64,000 bases of DNA from Lycorma delicatula (GCF_047948215.1 NC_134460.1:121905324-121969323); one strand, 5' to 3'. Positions 1-10,984 are shown, numbered from the stretch's first letter. Notes: a model not told the origin generated them from the letters alone. Program-made: numbers and translations.

Positions 1-1576
1 ATTGAGGTTTTGTTAATGATACTGCTTCAGTAATACTTGAACCTGATCCAATTGAAATAATAATACCTGAAATAATTCTGAAGCCAAATAAAAAGATAAA
101 AATCGTCAGCTGTTACTCCAGTTGAGTTTATTATTAAACATTCACCTAATTTTGATCAGGATGATATTGAATTTGCCTTCTTGTAAGGATGCTTGACAAG
201 AAGCTGAGTCAATCAGTTATGTATTAATACTTTTTACTTTCAATAATGTCTTCAAGCATCACACCATTTTGTTGTTAGATTCTGTTTTATTGTAGATGTT
301 GGCTTAAAATTCCAAAATAAACATGTGCACATATTACAGAAACAAGATGCTGGCTTAATGAACTGGTACTAGATATCTGAAGAACTTGTGGCATCTTAAG
401 AATCATTAAAAAACTGCTTAATTAAAAACAATTTGTTTTTGTAATTGGAGTGGGCTGGACAAAATTGGTTTATTTTGTTTGAGATGTACAAATTTAGATA
501 GTAATGGGTCAAGCAGTTTAATTTTTATTTAGAAAAATCTAAAATTTTTCATGTAACCTGTATGTGGTGTATGAGTATGAACCTGTGTAAAACTAATATT
601 GAACATTAACTGCCTTTTATTGTTCTTTGCATTCTTGAAGCCAACTTGGCACGGTCATATTATTCTAAGTGAATTTTTGTATATTAATTTTGATTTTGAA
701 TGATTGATTTGTTATAATTTTATTTTACATCAGTAAACACACATCTATTTATACTTTTATTATTATTTCATTACTATTTATACTTGTTTTGATTTCTATG
801 TAAACAAAAATTAAAAACTACTGTTTGGTTTCTAAATAAATGTGAGTGTATGTTCATATGTTTTTGGAACTATGATGATTAATGGTTTTATGAATGAGCT
901 ATTATCATTGCTTGGAAAAGATTTTATGGTAGCTTATTTTCATGTATTTAGGAAGTGAGGAATTATTATTATTTTTTTTATGTTTAAACCGTACATTAGT
1001 ATACTAATCTAATTATTTTTTATTTATATTAAGTATAGAAACCTCCAAAAATGAAAACATAAATTTTTTTGTCTATGTTTAATTTTTCTTTTGTTACTGG
1101 TATTGAATAATTAATGGAGTCATTAATTAATAAATGCTGTAAAAGTGCACCACAATTTTTTAACCTCTAAAACGCGTGGGACCAGTTTATAAAAATAGCT
1201 TGTATCATTAACATTTTATTATTAATTCACACTTTTTAATTTTCAGGATGCTATTCCTTTAGATTTTGCAGTTTTGTGTATTTATCTTTATTTTTTATGT
1301 TTTGTTTTTAAAACGCTCCAGATTACTATTTTATCAAGGAATCAGAAAATAACAATATTTATTCAAAATGTGGTGATATTTATTCTGAGTGTATTTTTTC
1401 TTCAGCTTACTCAATAATTATTAAGTAATATTAGTGTTTTATTGGGAAGAAGCCACTTAAAGCCTCCTTAAAGTGGATAAGTGTTTGTATGTTTTTACCT
1501 CATTATATATTACATACTCATGTTGTTTAGAAATATTTTCTTAATTTCAATTTTCTTTTATGTTATTTTTTTACAG
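1..1576. other. Upstream intron sequence of the Cas gene, no feature seen
   Basis: AT-rich DNA with T-runs. No open frame matching the missing SH3 start or any transposon protein was found. It ends in the polypyrimidine tract and acceptor of the first visible exon, so it is presumably intron. Confidence 0.5.
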
Positions 1577-1714
1577 GGTATATGCCCAGGTAACAGATTA
1601 CGCTTGGTACCAGGTGTTTATGATATTGGACCAAATTCAGCAGATTCAGTCACAGATCTCTCTACTTTACAAAGACAAGGAAAGAGAAGAAGTTGGCATG
1701 TTCAACCAAACAAG
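1577..1714 (+). CDS. p130CAS: Cas-family adaptor, exon with the end of the SH3 domain
   Basis: First exon of the gene visible here; 46 codons, entered and left in phase 0. It follows a ttttttacag acceptor and ends at CAAG|gttttt, a weak but legal donor. It encodes the last strand of the SH3 domain, with the signature GICPGNRLRLVPGVYD, which closely follows the end of the Cas-family SH3 domain. In this family the SH3 domain binds proline-rich partners such as FAK and PTP-PEST, placing Cas at focal adhesions downstream of integrins. The start codon and the first part of the SH3 domain must lie upstream of the window, because nothing between 1 and 1576 resembles them. The identification is firm; the donor is less certain than the acceptor. 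Confidence 0.9.
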
Positions 1715-1796
1715 GTTTTTGTTTTATTTTTGTTCTTGTAGTGCCTGTATTAAGTTAAAATAATTAAACAAGTTTAGTAAATGTAGTTTACATTTT

Positions 1797-2476
1797 TACT
1801 TCCTTGTATGAAGTAATGGAAGTATTGAGATCGCAAAAAATTTTGTTTTTCAGATTTTAACGGAAATTTTGACCATCCCTGAATCCATTTTGATTAGTTT
1901 CGATGTGACATCTGTATGTATGTATGTGCATATGTGTCTCGCATAACTCAAAAAAGATTAGCTGTAGGATGTTGACAGTTTGGATTTAGGACTGTTGTGA
2001 CATCTAATTGTGCACCTTCCCTTTTGATTGCAATCGACTGAACCAAAAGTGTCCAAAAAACCCAAAATCCAAAAAAAATATGAATTTTGGACTTTTTCTT
2101 AACTGCAGTAATAAGTTCTCATTGAAAACTTTTCAAAAAATAAGTGGTACTTATTTTCATTGGTTCCAGAATTATTGGCAAATAAAATTTTAATTATTGA
2201 AGTATTTGGATCTTACAAGGCACATCGATTCAAATCAGACTCAAGTCCTTTTTTTAACTTTTTTTTTTAATTGAAATAATTGATTTATTAATAATTATTA
2301 GCTTCTGATTGTAAAAAAAAATACTATAAATAATTCAATAACAATTAAATAAAAAAATAAAAAATATCAGAAATTATTAATGAATTAAGTTTTATGTACT
2401 TCTCACTATAAAAAAAATATGTATATGTAAATTAATAGACGTTCAAGGAAGTCATGTGGTGTCCACATCAGATTTC
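1797..2476. repeat. Interspersed repeat, about 0.68 kb
   Basis: Begins acttccttgtatgaagtaat and ends near caaggaagtcatgtggtg, so both ends carry the short inverted motif acttccttg. Its last 60 or so bases recur, inverted, at 24577-24637, which shows that it is dispersed. No coding potential was found. I recall similar text in other hemipteran genomes, but this is unverified. It is probably a non-autonomous DNA element; the right boundary is approximate. Confidence 0.55.
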
Positions 2477-3300
2477 AGAACTCAGATTTTTAAAACTTGT
2501 TGTTATGGCACGTAATGTCCCCAAGTTGTTATAAAATCACAAATTTGGTCCAAAATTGTTGTGCGATATTAATAGGTGTCTTAGGTGTTCTTGTTTAAAT
2601 TATTATTATAATTTTTGACTAGAGTACAAACATCTAACATTTAAAGAAGAAATAAAAATACTTATAATTTTGTGTTATCTATAAAGTGTTTTGTATGTTA
2701 GTAATAAATTTCAACCGATACAGTTATCTTCCATTTTATTGCTTTTTTTTAAAAAAAAAAGAAGATTTTTTATCTTTATCTAGAAGTTGTTTCTGTGCAG
2801 TCATGCATACATATAAGATTACTTAGAAAGTTTGCTTACATGTTAGTATGCAAAAACTCACTTATAAATGTACATAAATATACACGTACATATGTATGAA
2901 AAACATGTTTAACACCAGTCCATGTATTCGTGTTCATGTTTTTGAAAATAAATTGTCATTTATTTTTTGATAATTTTTAATGAAGTTTTCTCGTATAGAA
3001 AAAGTTTTACCTAAAAATTTACAATATTCTATAGGTTTTTATTAACACTTTTTTACCTGTCTGAGATAGACTGTTAAAAGTTAAGTATGTATTTCTTGTT
3101 ATATTACTAATGTTACATAATGTGACAGGGATTTGACTTTAGTTTGTTTGATAGTCTAATTAAAAAATAAAATAATTAATTTATGAATAAATAAATGATG
3201 TAATAAATAGATTTTTCTTTTAAAATAAAAGATATTCTATTTAAAATATTCTTTTTAAATAAAAATAAAACTGATTTTAAAAAAGTCTTTAAAATTAAAA
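2477..3300. other. AT-rich intron sequence, no feature seen
   Basis: Long A and T runs and short open frames without recognisable similarity. The viral-like relic begins just downstream. Confidence 0.4.
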
Positions 3301-3325
3301 AAAAAAAAGTCATACGACCTGACTT

Positions 3326-3559
3326 AGTCTTATGCTGACACCGAAACACATGATCCATGACAACTGTAACTTTCTGGTAGTGTTCAAACAGGACGAGCTT
3401 AATCTAGCGCATGTGTATAAGGACCACGTAAGTACTGACATGTCTTTTGACGACTTTAAATTTGTTTGCTCCACTGTTTGGAACAATGACCCTCATGGCT
3501 TTATGGTTACAGATAAAAAAAGTGAGTTGAACAGAATATTGGATCGGTTTCAACACATT
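3326..3559 (+). pseudogene. Packaging-ATPase-like fragment of a Polinton/adintovirus-type relic
   Basis: A short open stretch carries LIKE-type text with HDNCNFLVVFKQDELNLAHV and YKDHVSTDMSFDDF, then a CSTVWNN..GFMV.DK segment. I recognise the C-terminal part of the FtsK/HerA-type genome-packaging ATPase of Polinton/Maverick elements and adintoviruses. In those elements it pumps DNA into capsids. The Walker A and B motifs would lie further upstream and are not present; the sequence before 3326 is unrelated AT-rich DNA. The fragment degenerates after 3530, where a SINE is inserted at 3573. The family match is from memory of the motif; orientation and position agree with the other pieces at 3900-5600. 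Confidence 0.55.
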
Positions 3560-3572
3560 CATCATAAATATT

Positions 3573-3754
3573 TTCTTTTTTTTCTTTTTCTGTTTAGCCT
3601 CCGGAACCGCAGTCAAGTATTACTTCAGAGGATGAATGAGGATGTTATGTATGAGTATAAATGAAGTGTTGTCTTGTACAGTCTCAGGTCGACCATTTCT
3701 GAGATATGTGGTTAATTGAAAACCCAACCACCAAAGAACACCGGTAACCATGAT
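3573..3754 (-). mobile_element. SINE inserted in the viral-like relic
   Basis: Read on the minus strand it ends in ggaggctaaacag followed by an A-rich tail (the T-run at 3573-3598). It is flanked by a 13-bp target-site duplication with one mismatch: catcataaatatt at 3560-3572 and catcacaaatatt at 3755-3767. Its 3' module (cctctgaagtaat...ggaggctaaac) is shared with the SINE at 31904-32075, but its body differs and shows no clear tRNA box B. Confidence 0.65.
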
Positions 3755-3896
3755 CATCACAAATATTAGTTATCAATAACAGACCTCGTTGCACCGATAA
3801 CAGACCCTGTTGCAGCGTTATTGGCATACGTTGATAATCATAATATATTATTACCACAGCGTAGATTGTTTTAATAATATATACTGTGTTGATCAC

Positions 3897-4260
3897 GATG
3901 AAGGATGAAAAACTGAAATTAGAATTGGCTAGATTGCATGAATCGTTCAAACGTAAAAATATACAGTCATTGTCAACGATTTAGCTGAAGCCGATGTCTA
4001 AATTGTTCAAACCCCTTACCAAACCGTTAGAGGAAATCAAAGAAACGTTAGGTAAGAAGGAAACTTGGATTGGTAATATCTTGGATCAGATAGAATCAAC
4101 TACATGACCGGTAGTATCTATCCCATTGACTAGTAAGGAAGAAGGATTACACGGTGATGGGATGGAAGACAAAAGCATGTCTAATAACGAGACTAGAAAT
4201 ATAGATAATGTAGGTGAAAGGAAAAGTGATCGTAGAAAAGAATCAAATGACACATTACAC
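3897..4260 (+). pseudogene. Broken small ORFs of the viral-like relic
   Basis: Just past the SINE duplication the plus strand opens with MKDEKLKLELARLHES, then, after stops, a lysine/glutamate-rich helical stretch (PLTKPLEEIKETLGKK). This has the look of a coiled-coil N-terminal part of the DUF8207-like protein downstream, but it is interrupted by several stops. Function unknown. Confidence 0.4.
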
Positions 4261-4289
4261 ATTAAACTTCCTATGATGTATACTCAATA

Positions 4290-4530
4290 CTCGTGAATTT
4301 AAAATGTTAGACCCTGTGTTTGGGGTCAAGAATTTTAATGGCTATTGGTACATGGAAAGAAGCCGGTCAGCTTTGATCAAGATGGAATGCATATCGATGA
4401 ACAAATGTTTAAACTCATGCCTGGATTGCTGTAACTGTTATTCTACAAAAACCCTGACTTAAAGTCGGGGGATGAGTCATATAAAAGCTACATGCAAATC
4501 TATCTATGCCAACGATTTCATTGCCATAGT
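4290..4530 (+). pseudogene. DUF8207-like fragment
   Basis: Plus-strand translation gives LDPVFGVKNFNGYWYM, then after a frame change a PVSFDQDG..IDEQMFKL.PGLL segment, an in-frame TAA, and LLFYKNPDLKSGDESYKSYM. The order of a short GxWxxG-like strand, a D-rich strand, the PGLxELLxxKNP turn and the following YK helix matches a domain (DUF8207 as I remember it) common in insect genomes next to Polinton-like genes. At least one frameshift and one stop break it. Confidence 0.45.
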
Positions 4531-4631
4531 AGAGGAGTTGAAAGAGCATGGTATCACTTAAGTGACTACACCATCACTGATGGTCGTTATAGTACATTGA
4601 TTTTATTTTTATTTTCTTACAAATGTAGGAG

Positions 4632-5222
4632 ATGCCCAAATTAAAGATTGGTAGTGGTGGCAGTAATCGCAAACAAGGTAAGGCTTGTCACAGTTCACTA
4701 GGTCTCGGCTTTGTTTTGACCCCGAACGGTGATTATGTCATGAAAAGATGCAGATTTTGTGACGTCAGCGATTCTGATAAACTGGAAGGTGCCGTAAATT
4801 TCCCATGGGTAGATATTATGTTTGCTGAATACGAGAAAGGGATGAACAAACGATTCGATGATATGAACACTTCGACTGACAAAATAAAAACTGTGATGTT
4901 AGCACTCAATTGCAGGTTAAAGAAAGTGGAAGAGAAAAAGAAAGATTTCATGAATGACATTATGTTACATGTATCAGAATCAATCGAATATGTAAACAAA
5001 CTATCCCAGTCGATTGACGATATGAGATACACAGTTATCATTAAATTAAGTTTACAGGAAGTGGAAAAGAAAATTGAAGATTTCATGAATGACTTTAAGC
5101 TGTATGTATCGGAAGAGATCAGAGAACATGATGTCAATAAGAAAAAAGCAAAGACAATTAGGGAGGGAACGAGTGGGAAGAACATACACCATGATAATTT
5201 CATTTCGATGATACAATGGTAA
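4632..5222 (+). CDS. Open coiled-coil ORF in the viral-like relic, function unknown
   Basis: An uninterrupted frame of 196 codons, the longest open one in the relic. The N-terminus (residues about 15-50) has a Cys/His set, CHSSLGLGF and RCRFCDVS, which could bind a metal. From about residue 85 it is a lysine/glutamate-rich coiled coil with an internal duplication: VEEKKKDFMNDIMLHVSES recurs about 45 residues later as VEKKIEDFMNDFKLYVSEE, visible also in the DNA (around 4926 and 5062). It could be a structural or scaffolding protein of the element; I do not recognise the family. It may survive open only by chance, since its neighbours are broken. Confidence 0.45.
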   Translation: MPKLKIGSGGSNRKQGKACHSSLGLGFVLTPNGDYVMKRCRFCDVSDSDKLEGAVNFPWVDIMFAEYEKGMNKRFDDMNTSTDKIKTVMLALNCRLKKVEEKKKDFMNDIMLHVSESIEYVNKLSQSIDDMRYTVIIKLSLQEVEKKIEDFMNDFKLYVSEEIREHDVNKKKAKTIREGTSGKNIHHDNFISMIQW

Positions 5223-5274
5223 TTTCAAAATTGGTTAATAAAAAGCGCGGTTCACAGCTAATACTAATAACATT

Positions 5275-5590
5275 GATGAATAGGTCGGTGAAGAAGAAGC
5301 GAAAAACCACGACTAGGAAAAAGGTTGTGGAATCTTGTCATCGTAAGGCAGTCTTGTCGGTACTGTAGTGAATAGAGCTACGGATTATCGACCGGTAGAA
5401 GCTCACGTACCAGCTATCAGTACTGCGGTCCTGGCACCAATCTGGAGAACAGATTAAGAAGAGGTGATCCTAAGTTGGATCGGGCATAAAAACTGCACGA
5501 CAACATTTATGCTAAATACAAAGATAACGCGGCCAGAGCTAAAGCTGCTAAAGAGAAACCGAAAGGACTTTTTTTTGTCGATGTTGCAAA
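5275..5590 (+). pseudogene. Phospholipase-A2-like (VP1-type) fragment with a stop
   Basis: A basic stretch (MNRSVKKKRKTTTRKK) precedes, after stops, the sequence SYQYCGPGTNLENRLRRGD at about 5415-5468. An in-frame TAA at 5487-5489 follows, then LHDNIYAKYKDN. YCGPGT is the calcium-binding loop and HDxxY the catalytic His-Asp pair of the phospholipase-A2-like domain found in parvovirus VP1 and in many insect virus-like and Polinton-like elements, where it helps virions leave endosomes. The TAA lies between the loop and the catalytic helix, so the copy is inactive. Recognition rests on the paired motifs at the correct spacing. Confidence 0.65.
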
Positions 5591-5593
5591 GAA

Positions 5594-5628
5594 ATACCAC
5601 ATACGTCCACAGTGGACGTACGTGGTAT
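5594..5628. repeat. 17-bp inverted repeat (hairpin)
   Basis: ataccacatacgtccac is followed after one base by gtggacgtacgtggtat, its reverse complement except for one position. It lies at the downstream edge of the phospholipase-like fragment, where the sequence changes to a GC-richer patch. Confidence 0.7.
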
Positions 5629-6070
5629 TGCCCACCTGCGCAAGCATGGATAGATGGTGACTCCACTGAAGGTTGTCCCTCGCCACTCCCCACTTCCGAC
5701 TCTTGACGCTGCTTCTAACATCTGCATTATTCTGGACTGTTTTAGTTCACTGCTTCAACTAATTAACTACAGTTTAATCAATAATTTAGATAACCTAATG
5801 ACTTACTGACTGTATTCACATGGCTAGTATTCACACACTATGTCGCTGTCTACCTTTTTTTGTACATTGGTACCACTCGCTACTTGCTCAGAGGCTACCA
5901 GAGTCTCCACGCTTCATCACTACCACCCATCCTTATAAACAGAAGAGCGGCTACTCCATGAGGGGCTGTCTTTCACCCCCTTGCAAAACCCAACCTGGCC
6001 CCTTGCAAAACCCAACCCAATCGGGGCTTCATTGTGTATTCAACTCACTTGTCGTCTAACTATCCTTGCC
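5629..6070. other. GC-richer patch with a 22-bp tandem duplication
   Basis: Base composition is clearly higher in C than the surrounding intron. The 18-mer ccccttgcaaaacccaac occurs at 5977-5994 and again at 5999-6016. Open frames here have no recognisable similarity. It may be part of another mobile element or the non-coding end of the viral-like relic. Confidence 0.4.
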
Positions 6071-8687
6071 TCATCATTTTCTTTTCGGCAAAGTGTTTAC
6101 CACTAGACCAACCCAGTGGACTTAAATAAATTTTAAAATTTAATTTTTTTATATTTAAACATGCTTATTTGTAGAACCTAATTTAAAGGAGACATGGCAA
6201 TTTATTTCAGTAAATATAAATATATCCATTGTGTAGCTTTTAATCATCTGATTCTTTACAGAAGTGATGTCATATATGCTTTATAAAGTATATTTTTTGT
6301 TTTATTATAGTATCACATTTTGGCAATGTTATATTTAAAAATTTTCTATTCATTTTTAACATTGATACATTTTTAATTCTTAGGAAAACTACTGAGACTT
6401 GTTTCTGTGATCTCATAACAATCTTTCATAATATATGACACCATATTTTGTTTAATGGTAAAATAATTTAATAGATATTTTATACTTTTAAATTCAAATG
6501 TAAAACTATACAGCTCCCTATGGGCCCTATATCAAGAAACCTTAACTAGACATTTGAGAATTAAGAATATCAAGCAGATCAAATAATCAATAAAAAGTAA
6601 ATAAATAAATAAAATAAAAGATTGCTATATAAACTGCATTAAATTTTATTTTCTTTAATTTTATTTGTTGATATTTTTATCAAAATTGATTCTCAGGTGT
6701 AAATAATAAATAAGATCTTTGGGGGCAAAGAAATTTATTAAAATAATAAAATTTTTCTATTAAAGTTGTTTCAAATTTTATATTTGCTTCAGATTTTGTT
6801 TGATAAAATTCATCCTCAAAGTTTAAAAAAAAATTGTACCAAGAGAGTACATTAGAGGGCACATGTTTTATACAAAACTTGTTTGAGATTTTATTTTTTT
6901 AAAAATTTGACATCCTTTAAATATTTTGTTAGAATGAATCTTCAATTAGTTAATCAAAAAATTTTCTACCAAAAAAGTGAATTGGCATCCATCCAGTAAC
7001 AAATTCATTTTTATCTAAACTTTACTTCAACATTTATCCAATATTCTGGCGTGTTTTCATTTTGTTCCCAGGTTTGCTTTTGATAGTACAGTGTGAATGA
7101 ATAACATAATTCAATTTTTTATTCACAAACTGGCAGGATCCTCTGTATGTATTTGATTACTTTCCAGATTTATTATTTCCGGTCTATATATTCTGAATTA
7201 ACTGGTGTATTTCAGTTGCTTAGGATTTGATATGAAGTTTAAATATGCTGCTAGTAATTGTATATGTATTTGTTTATGAATAATATAAAGCTTAATAAGT
7301 TAAAAAATCAAGGGTTATTTTATTTTACTTTCCAATCATGCTTCTGTTAAACAATATAATATTATTTCAATGCTGTTATTTGATTAACAGTAACTTTTTC
7401 TTTGTTTCAATATTTCATAAATGTGACTGCTTGAGCCTGTTATTTTTTTAATTTATCTCGGTATAAATTATTGGATATTTTAAACACATATTGTTTCAAT
7501 AATACCATCTTCATGGCATCAATAATGATGCATCTTGGCAAACTATAAGGACCACCATATTTGTTGGCTAAGTAAACAGTTATTAAATTTCTCTGCTTAG
7601 TGACTGTTGTAGATCCTTTAAGCTTAACATTTGCAGATCCTTTGAAATTGAAATTTCAGCCTCTGAATAGAAATTCTATATTGTAATTGGTGCAGTTGTT
7701 GTTTTTCAATAATTTTTTTTATAAGTATATACAGCTGATTGACTTTAGTAAATTTTTATAATTAACTATTGAAATTAATTCTTTAGTGAAAGCGAAACTT
7801 GTTTGGATTTAATTTTATTTGTAAGTATCAGCTTAAATAATTATATTATTTTAGTAACAGGTTTGTTTTTTCTATTAAACCTTTTGGCAACTTACGAAAT
7901 ATTTTCATATTGTATCCTTTTTTAATATAGATTTAAATAAATGTTTTCTGTTATTTTAATGGTTCTATATCACTGTAGCGGTGTATATATATATATATAA
8001 AACACTACTTCGTGTGTACTGTAGTCCGCTTTGAAATTACTTGTGAGAAATATTAAACTGTTGCCATTTTGATAGGGTTGTTGTAGCCCAGACTTTTTGT
8101 CAAAATTTTTGTTTTTCAATGTATTAAAGATTATCTGCCACAAATCATCCACCCTTTCAGTTAAAAGTTTTTAAGTATCCTCCTCCTGTGGGAGTCCACC
8201 AGGGGGCTTGGTATGGGGCTTACCAAAAAAATAGATCATTTTGAGGGAGGTGCGTTTGCTAATTTTCATTATTTTATGTTTACCATTTGATAAGTTATTT
8301 AAGAGTTTTCCATGCTTTATTAAAATCCTGTGTAGAAGTTACATGTATATATTTATTAGGGGTTCCAGATAAAAATGTTATAAAGACAAAGAAAGCGAAG
8401 ATCTTTGAGGTTATCATTTATTATTTCTATTATTATTTTTTTATTGTGTACAAATTTGTGAATTTTTGTGACTAGTTGTGATTCCATCATTCCTCTAATT
8501 AAAAATGTGTATTAGATTTTGGATTCTTTCTTCCACTAATTTATAAAAATATATTTTGGTAATTTTTTTTTGTTTGAATAAATAGAAATTTGCAATTATA
8601 TTTTACTATGTTTGATTATTTTTTGTACTGGTCCTCCTGTCTCAAGTTTAATAATGTAATGAAACAAGATTTTAAAATTTTTTTCAG
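6071..8687. other. Remainder of the first Cas intron, no feature seen
   Basis: AT-rich sequence, a short (ta)n run near 7985-7998, and no recognisable coding or mobile sequence. It ends at the tttttttcag acceptor. Confidence 0.5.
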
Positions 8688-8811
8688 GTTTTAACACCAC
8701 AAAAATTTGGAGATGTTTACTTATACGATTTGCCACCAAACAGGAATTCAAGTCAGGCACGGTATGATGTTCCTCCAACCACACATATTGCCGTTGTTGA
8801 TAATAATCAAG
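8688..8811 (+). CDS. p130CAS: Cas-family adaptor, start of substrate domain
   Basis: Exon of 41 codons plus one base, entered in phase 0 after tttttttcag and left in phase 1 at G|gtaaaa. It begins VLTPQKFGDVYLYDLPP, which corresponds to the KVxTP..GxxYxY stretch that follows the SH3 domain in Cas proteins. It supplies two YxxP motifs, YDLP and YDVP. Once phosphorylated by Src-family kinases, YDxP sites recruit the SH2 domain of Crk. The preceding exon ends in lysine, restoring the family's K-V junction, so no exon needs to be assumed in the 7-kb intron between them. Confidence 0.9.
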
Positions 8812-9109
8812 GTAAAATGATTTTTTTTTCATCATTATTCCATTAGTTTGATCTATTCCTCTTTACTTTTTATTTTTTCAACCTACCACCTATATTATAC
8901 ATTTTCATGTTTTATATATCGCAATATTTCTTCAGATAAACTCTATTTTTTATCTTTTACAGTTTATCATTCAATTTTTTTTACAACTATTAACTAACTC
9001 TGAATGCTGTAGTGTATGGTTTACCAACCTTTTTTTTCTTATTACTTAGTGCTTTTACATTTAATTTTAATATCTATTTATTTTTTAATTTATAAACTTA
9101 TTGTCTCTT

Positions 9110-9345
9110 CAATGGAAGACAAGTCACCAAGAAGAGAGGAAATTGTGCTTTGTAAATTATGTTTGGGGCGTACGTTAATCATGGATTCCTCTTATTTTCT
9201 GGTGATCCTTTAATATGCCTCTTCGTTAACTTCCATGTAAACATATGTCATATTATTCATGATTCTTGATTGTGAGAATTACACAGCATTGTCTCTTAGG
9301 TTTAAATTGGCATACAGTTATTCTGAATGAATGATGCTGTAGCCG
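9110..9345 (+). mobile_element. LINE fragment (jockey/I-type C-terminus)
   Basis: Inside the intron 8812-9963. The plus strand reads SPRREEIVLCKLCLGRT and then, with frame breaks, a YFSGDPL.CLF segment and a CENYT-like stretch. This resembles the R-R-x-E-x-x-L-x-x-L-R-x-G-R-T and Cys/His region at the C-terminus of jockey/I-clade reverse transcriptases. It is a decayed fragment of about 240 bases; ends not defined. Confidence 0.45.
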
Positions 9346-9963
9346 CAATTTAAAAAGTTTTCTTTTCTGTTCATGTTCAAAAATTTTTTTGTTAGTGGCT
9401 GTCCCTTTTCAACTTTTAGTCGCTTCATTAATTATTATTGTATTTAAAAAGGGTGGTATTCTTAAGTACTATACTGTGGAAACGTTTTTTTTTTGTTTTT
9501 TATTCTTTTTAATGTTAATTCAGATTTTTTGAATGATTTTTGTAGTTTAGAGACATTCTGTTGTGTGTGTGGCATTCTGTTGTTTGTGCTTTTCAGCCGA
9601 TTATAATCTGGTTTTTCAACTAAATTTCATATAAGTTTTATAAATTTTTTATCACTATGTTCGATATCAAAAATTTATTTTCTGTATGGATACTTTTAGA
9701 CTTGTTCAGTGATCAGATTATTGGTTTGGTAGTTATCCACTGAATTTTAGATACTGATTTCTAGTAAGAATTTGGATTTTTTTTATTTTTTTTTTATTTC
9801 ATCCAACAAATACTCATTAAAATATGTGTAAGAGCATGCTTGAGGTCATAATAATAAATGAATGAAATTCTTTGATCTTTATAATATCATAAATAATATT
9901 GTAGTGTATGTTTGATGTGAATTGATATGTTTAATTTATTGTTTGTTCTTTTTTCTGTTATAG

Positions 9964-10349
9964 GAAGACTGTCTCGACCGAGTAGTGGTGGCAGTGTTAG
10001 TGGAGGTGATTTTTATGATGTTCCTCGTACACCTGTACCGGTTAGTACATTAACAGGAACTTGTGGAACTGATGTTTTGCCGTCTTATGATATGCCAAGA
10101 TCCACACCTGTACCACATTGTGAGTTAGGAGATAGTTATGATGTTCCACGACCTCTCGGTCCATCTGCATTAACACCATCTTCATCGCTTAGTTCCCTTA
10201 CGACTGATTCGATGTCTGGTTCTAATAGATCAAGTCTTGCACCTGAATATGATGTTCCAAAGTCATCTCGACCTCCAACAATTACTACTATAACACCACA
10301 ACAAATTCAACAGCCACTACAAACACAACCTCAGCAGCATATACAGCAG
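9964..10349 (+). CDS. p130CAS: Cas-family adaptor, main substrate-domain exon
   Basis: Exon of 386 bases, entered in phase 1 after ctgttatag (first codon split, GGA glycine) and left in phase 0 at CAG|gtaaaa. It encodes about 128 residues of low-complexity Ser/Thr/Pro-rich linker with four YxxP motifs: FYDVP, SYDMP, SYDVP and EYDVP. The end is glutamine-rich. With the flanking exons this gives seven YxxP sites, fewer than the roughly fifteen of vertebrate BCAR1. The tyrosine spacing and linker composition are what is expected of a Crk-docking substrate domain. The same reading frame is open a little upstream and downstream, but only intron lies there. Confidence 0.92.
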
Positions 10350-10654
10350 GTAAAAAGATTGAGTAATGTATTGGCTTTTCACTAAATTCGGTCTTATATT
10401 AGCAAAAATAAATAAATAGATGAATAAGTTTCAGATAGAGCTTAACAGATCTGCTTTTAACAATATCAGTATTAATTTTGTTAAATTTCCAATATTTATA
10501 ATAACACTGATGTAATTATCAAAATCCTGTTAGATATAATTGGAATCCTTTTTAATTTCTCTTTTTTATGAATTTTACTTATAATTATATTTTCACAAAA
10601 TTAAATTTTTCAGTTTATTTTGTGATTTTGTTCTATAATTCTTATCTTCATGAC

Positions 10655-10725
10655 AGACTGGTCTTCTCAACCACTCATCCGGAAGGAGCTCCCTCGGTTT
10701 GAATCCCAGCAGGAATAGCAATTTT
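10655..10725 (+). repeat. Possible decayed tRNA-SINE fragment
   Basis: cggtttgaatccc near 10694-10706 resembles an RNA polymerase III box B, but box A is not clear and the fragment is short. In the large intron 10350-18247. Confidence 0.25.
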
Positions 10726-10937
10726 GTACTTCAAAATTTCCACATTTTACCATGCAAAAGCTTCAAACTAATGGGATTAATGAAAAAAAATTGAACATTA
10801 AAAGATCTAGCCTCATTGTAAAATATAGTAACAAATGAATAAACAATTTTAGAGAAATAATAGAATTCTTTTTAAAGAAAAAGCAATGATGATTTAACTG
10901 CATAAAAAAAGAAAGGACTTGCTTATTTCATTTTTCT

Positions 10938-10938
<1 letters not shown>

Positions 10939-10978
<40 letters not shown>
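10939..10978. repeat. (TA)n microsatellite
   Basis: About 19 TA units, followed by A-rich DNA. Confidence 0.9.
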
Positions 10979-10984
<6 letters not shown>

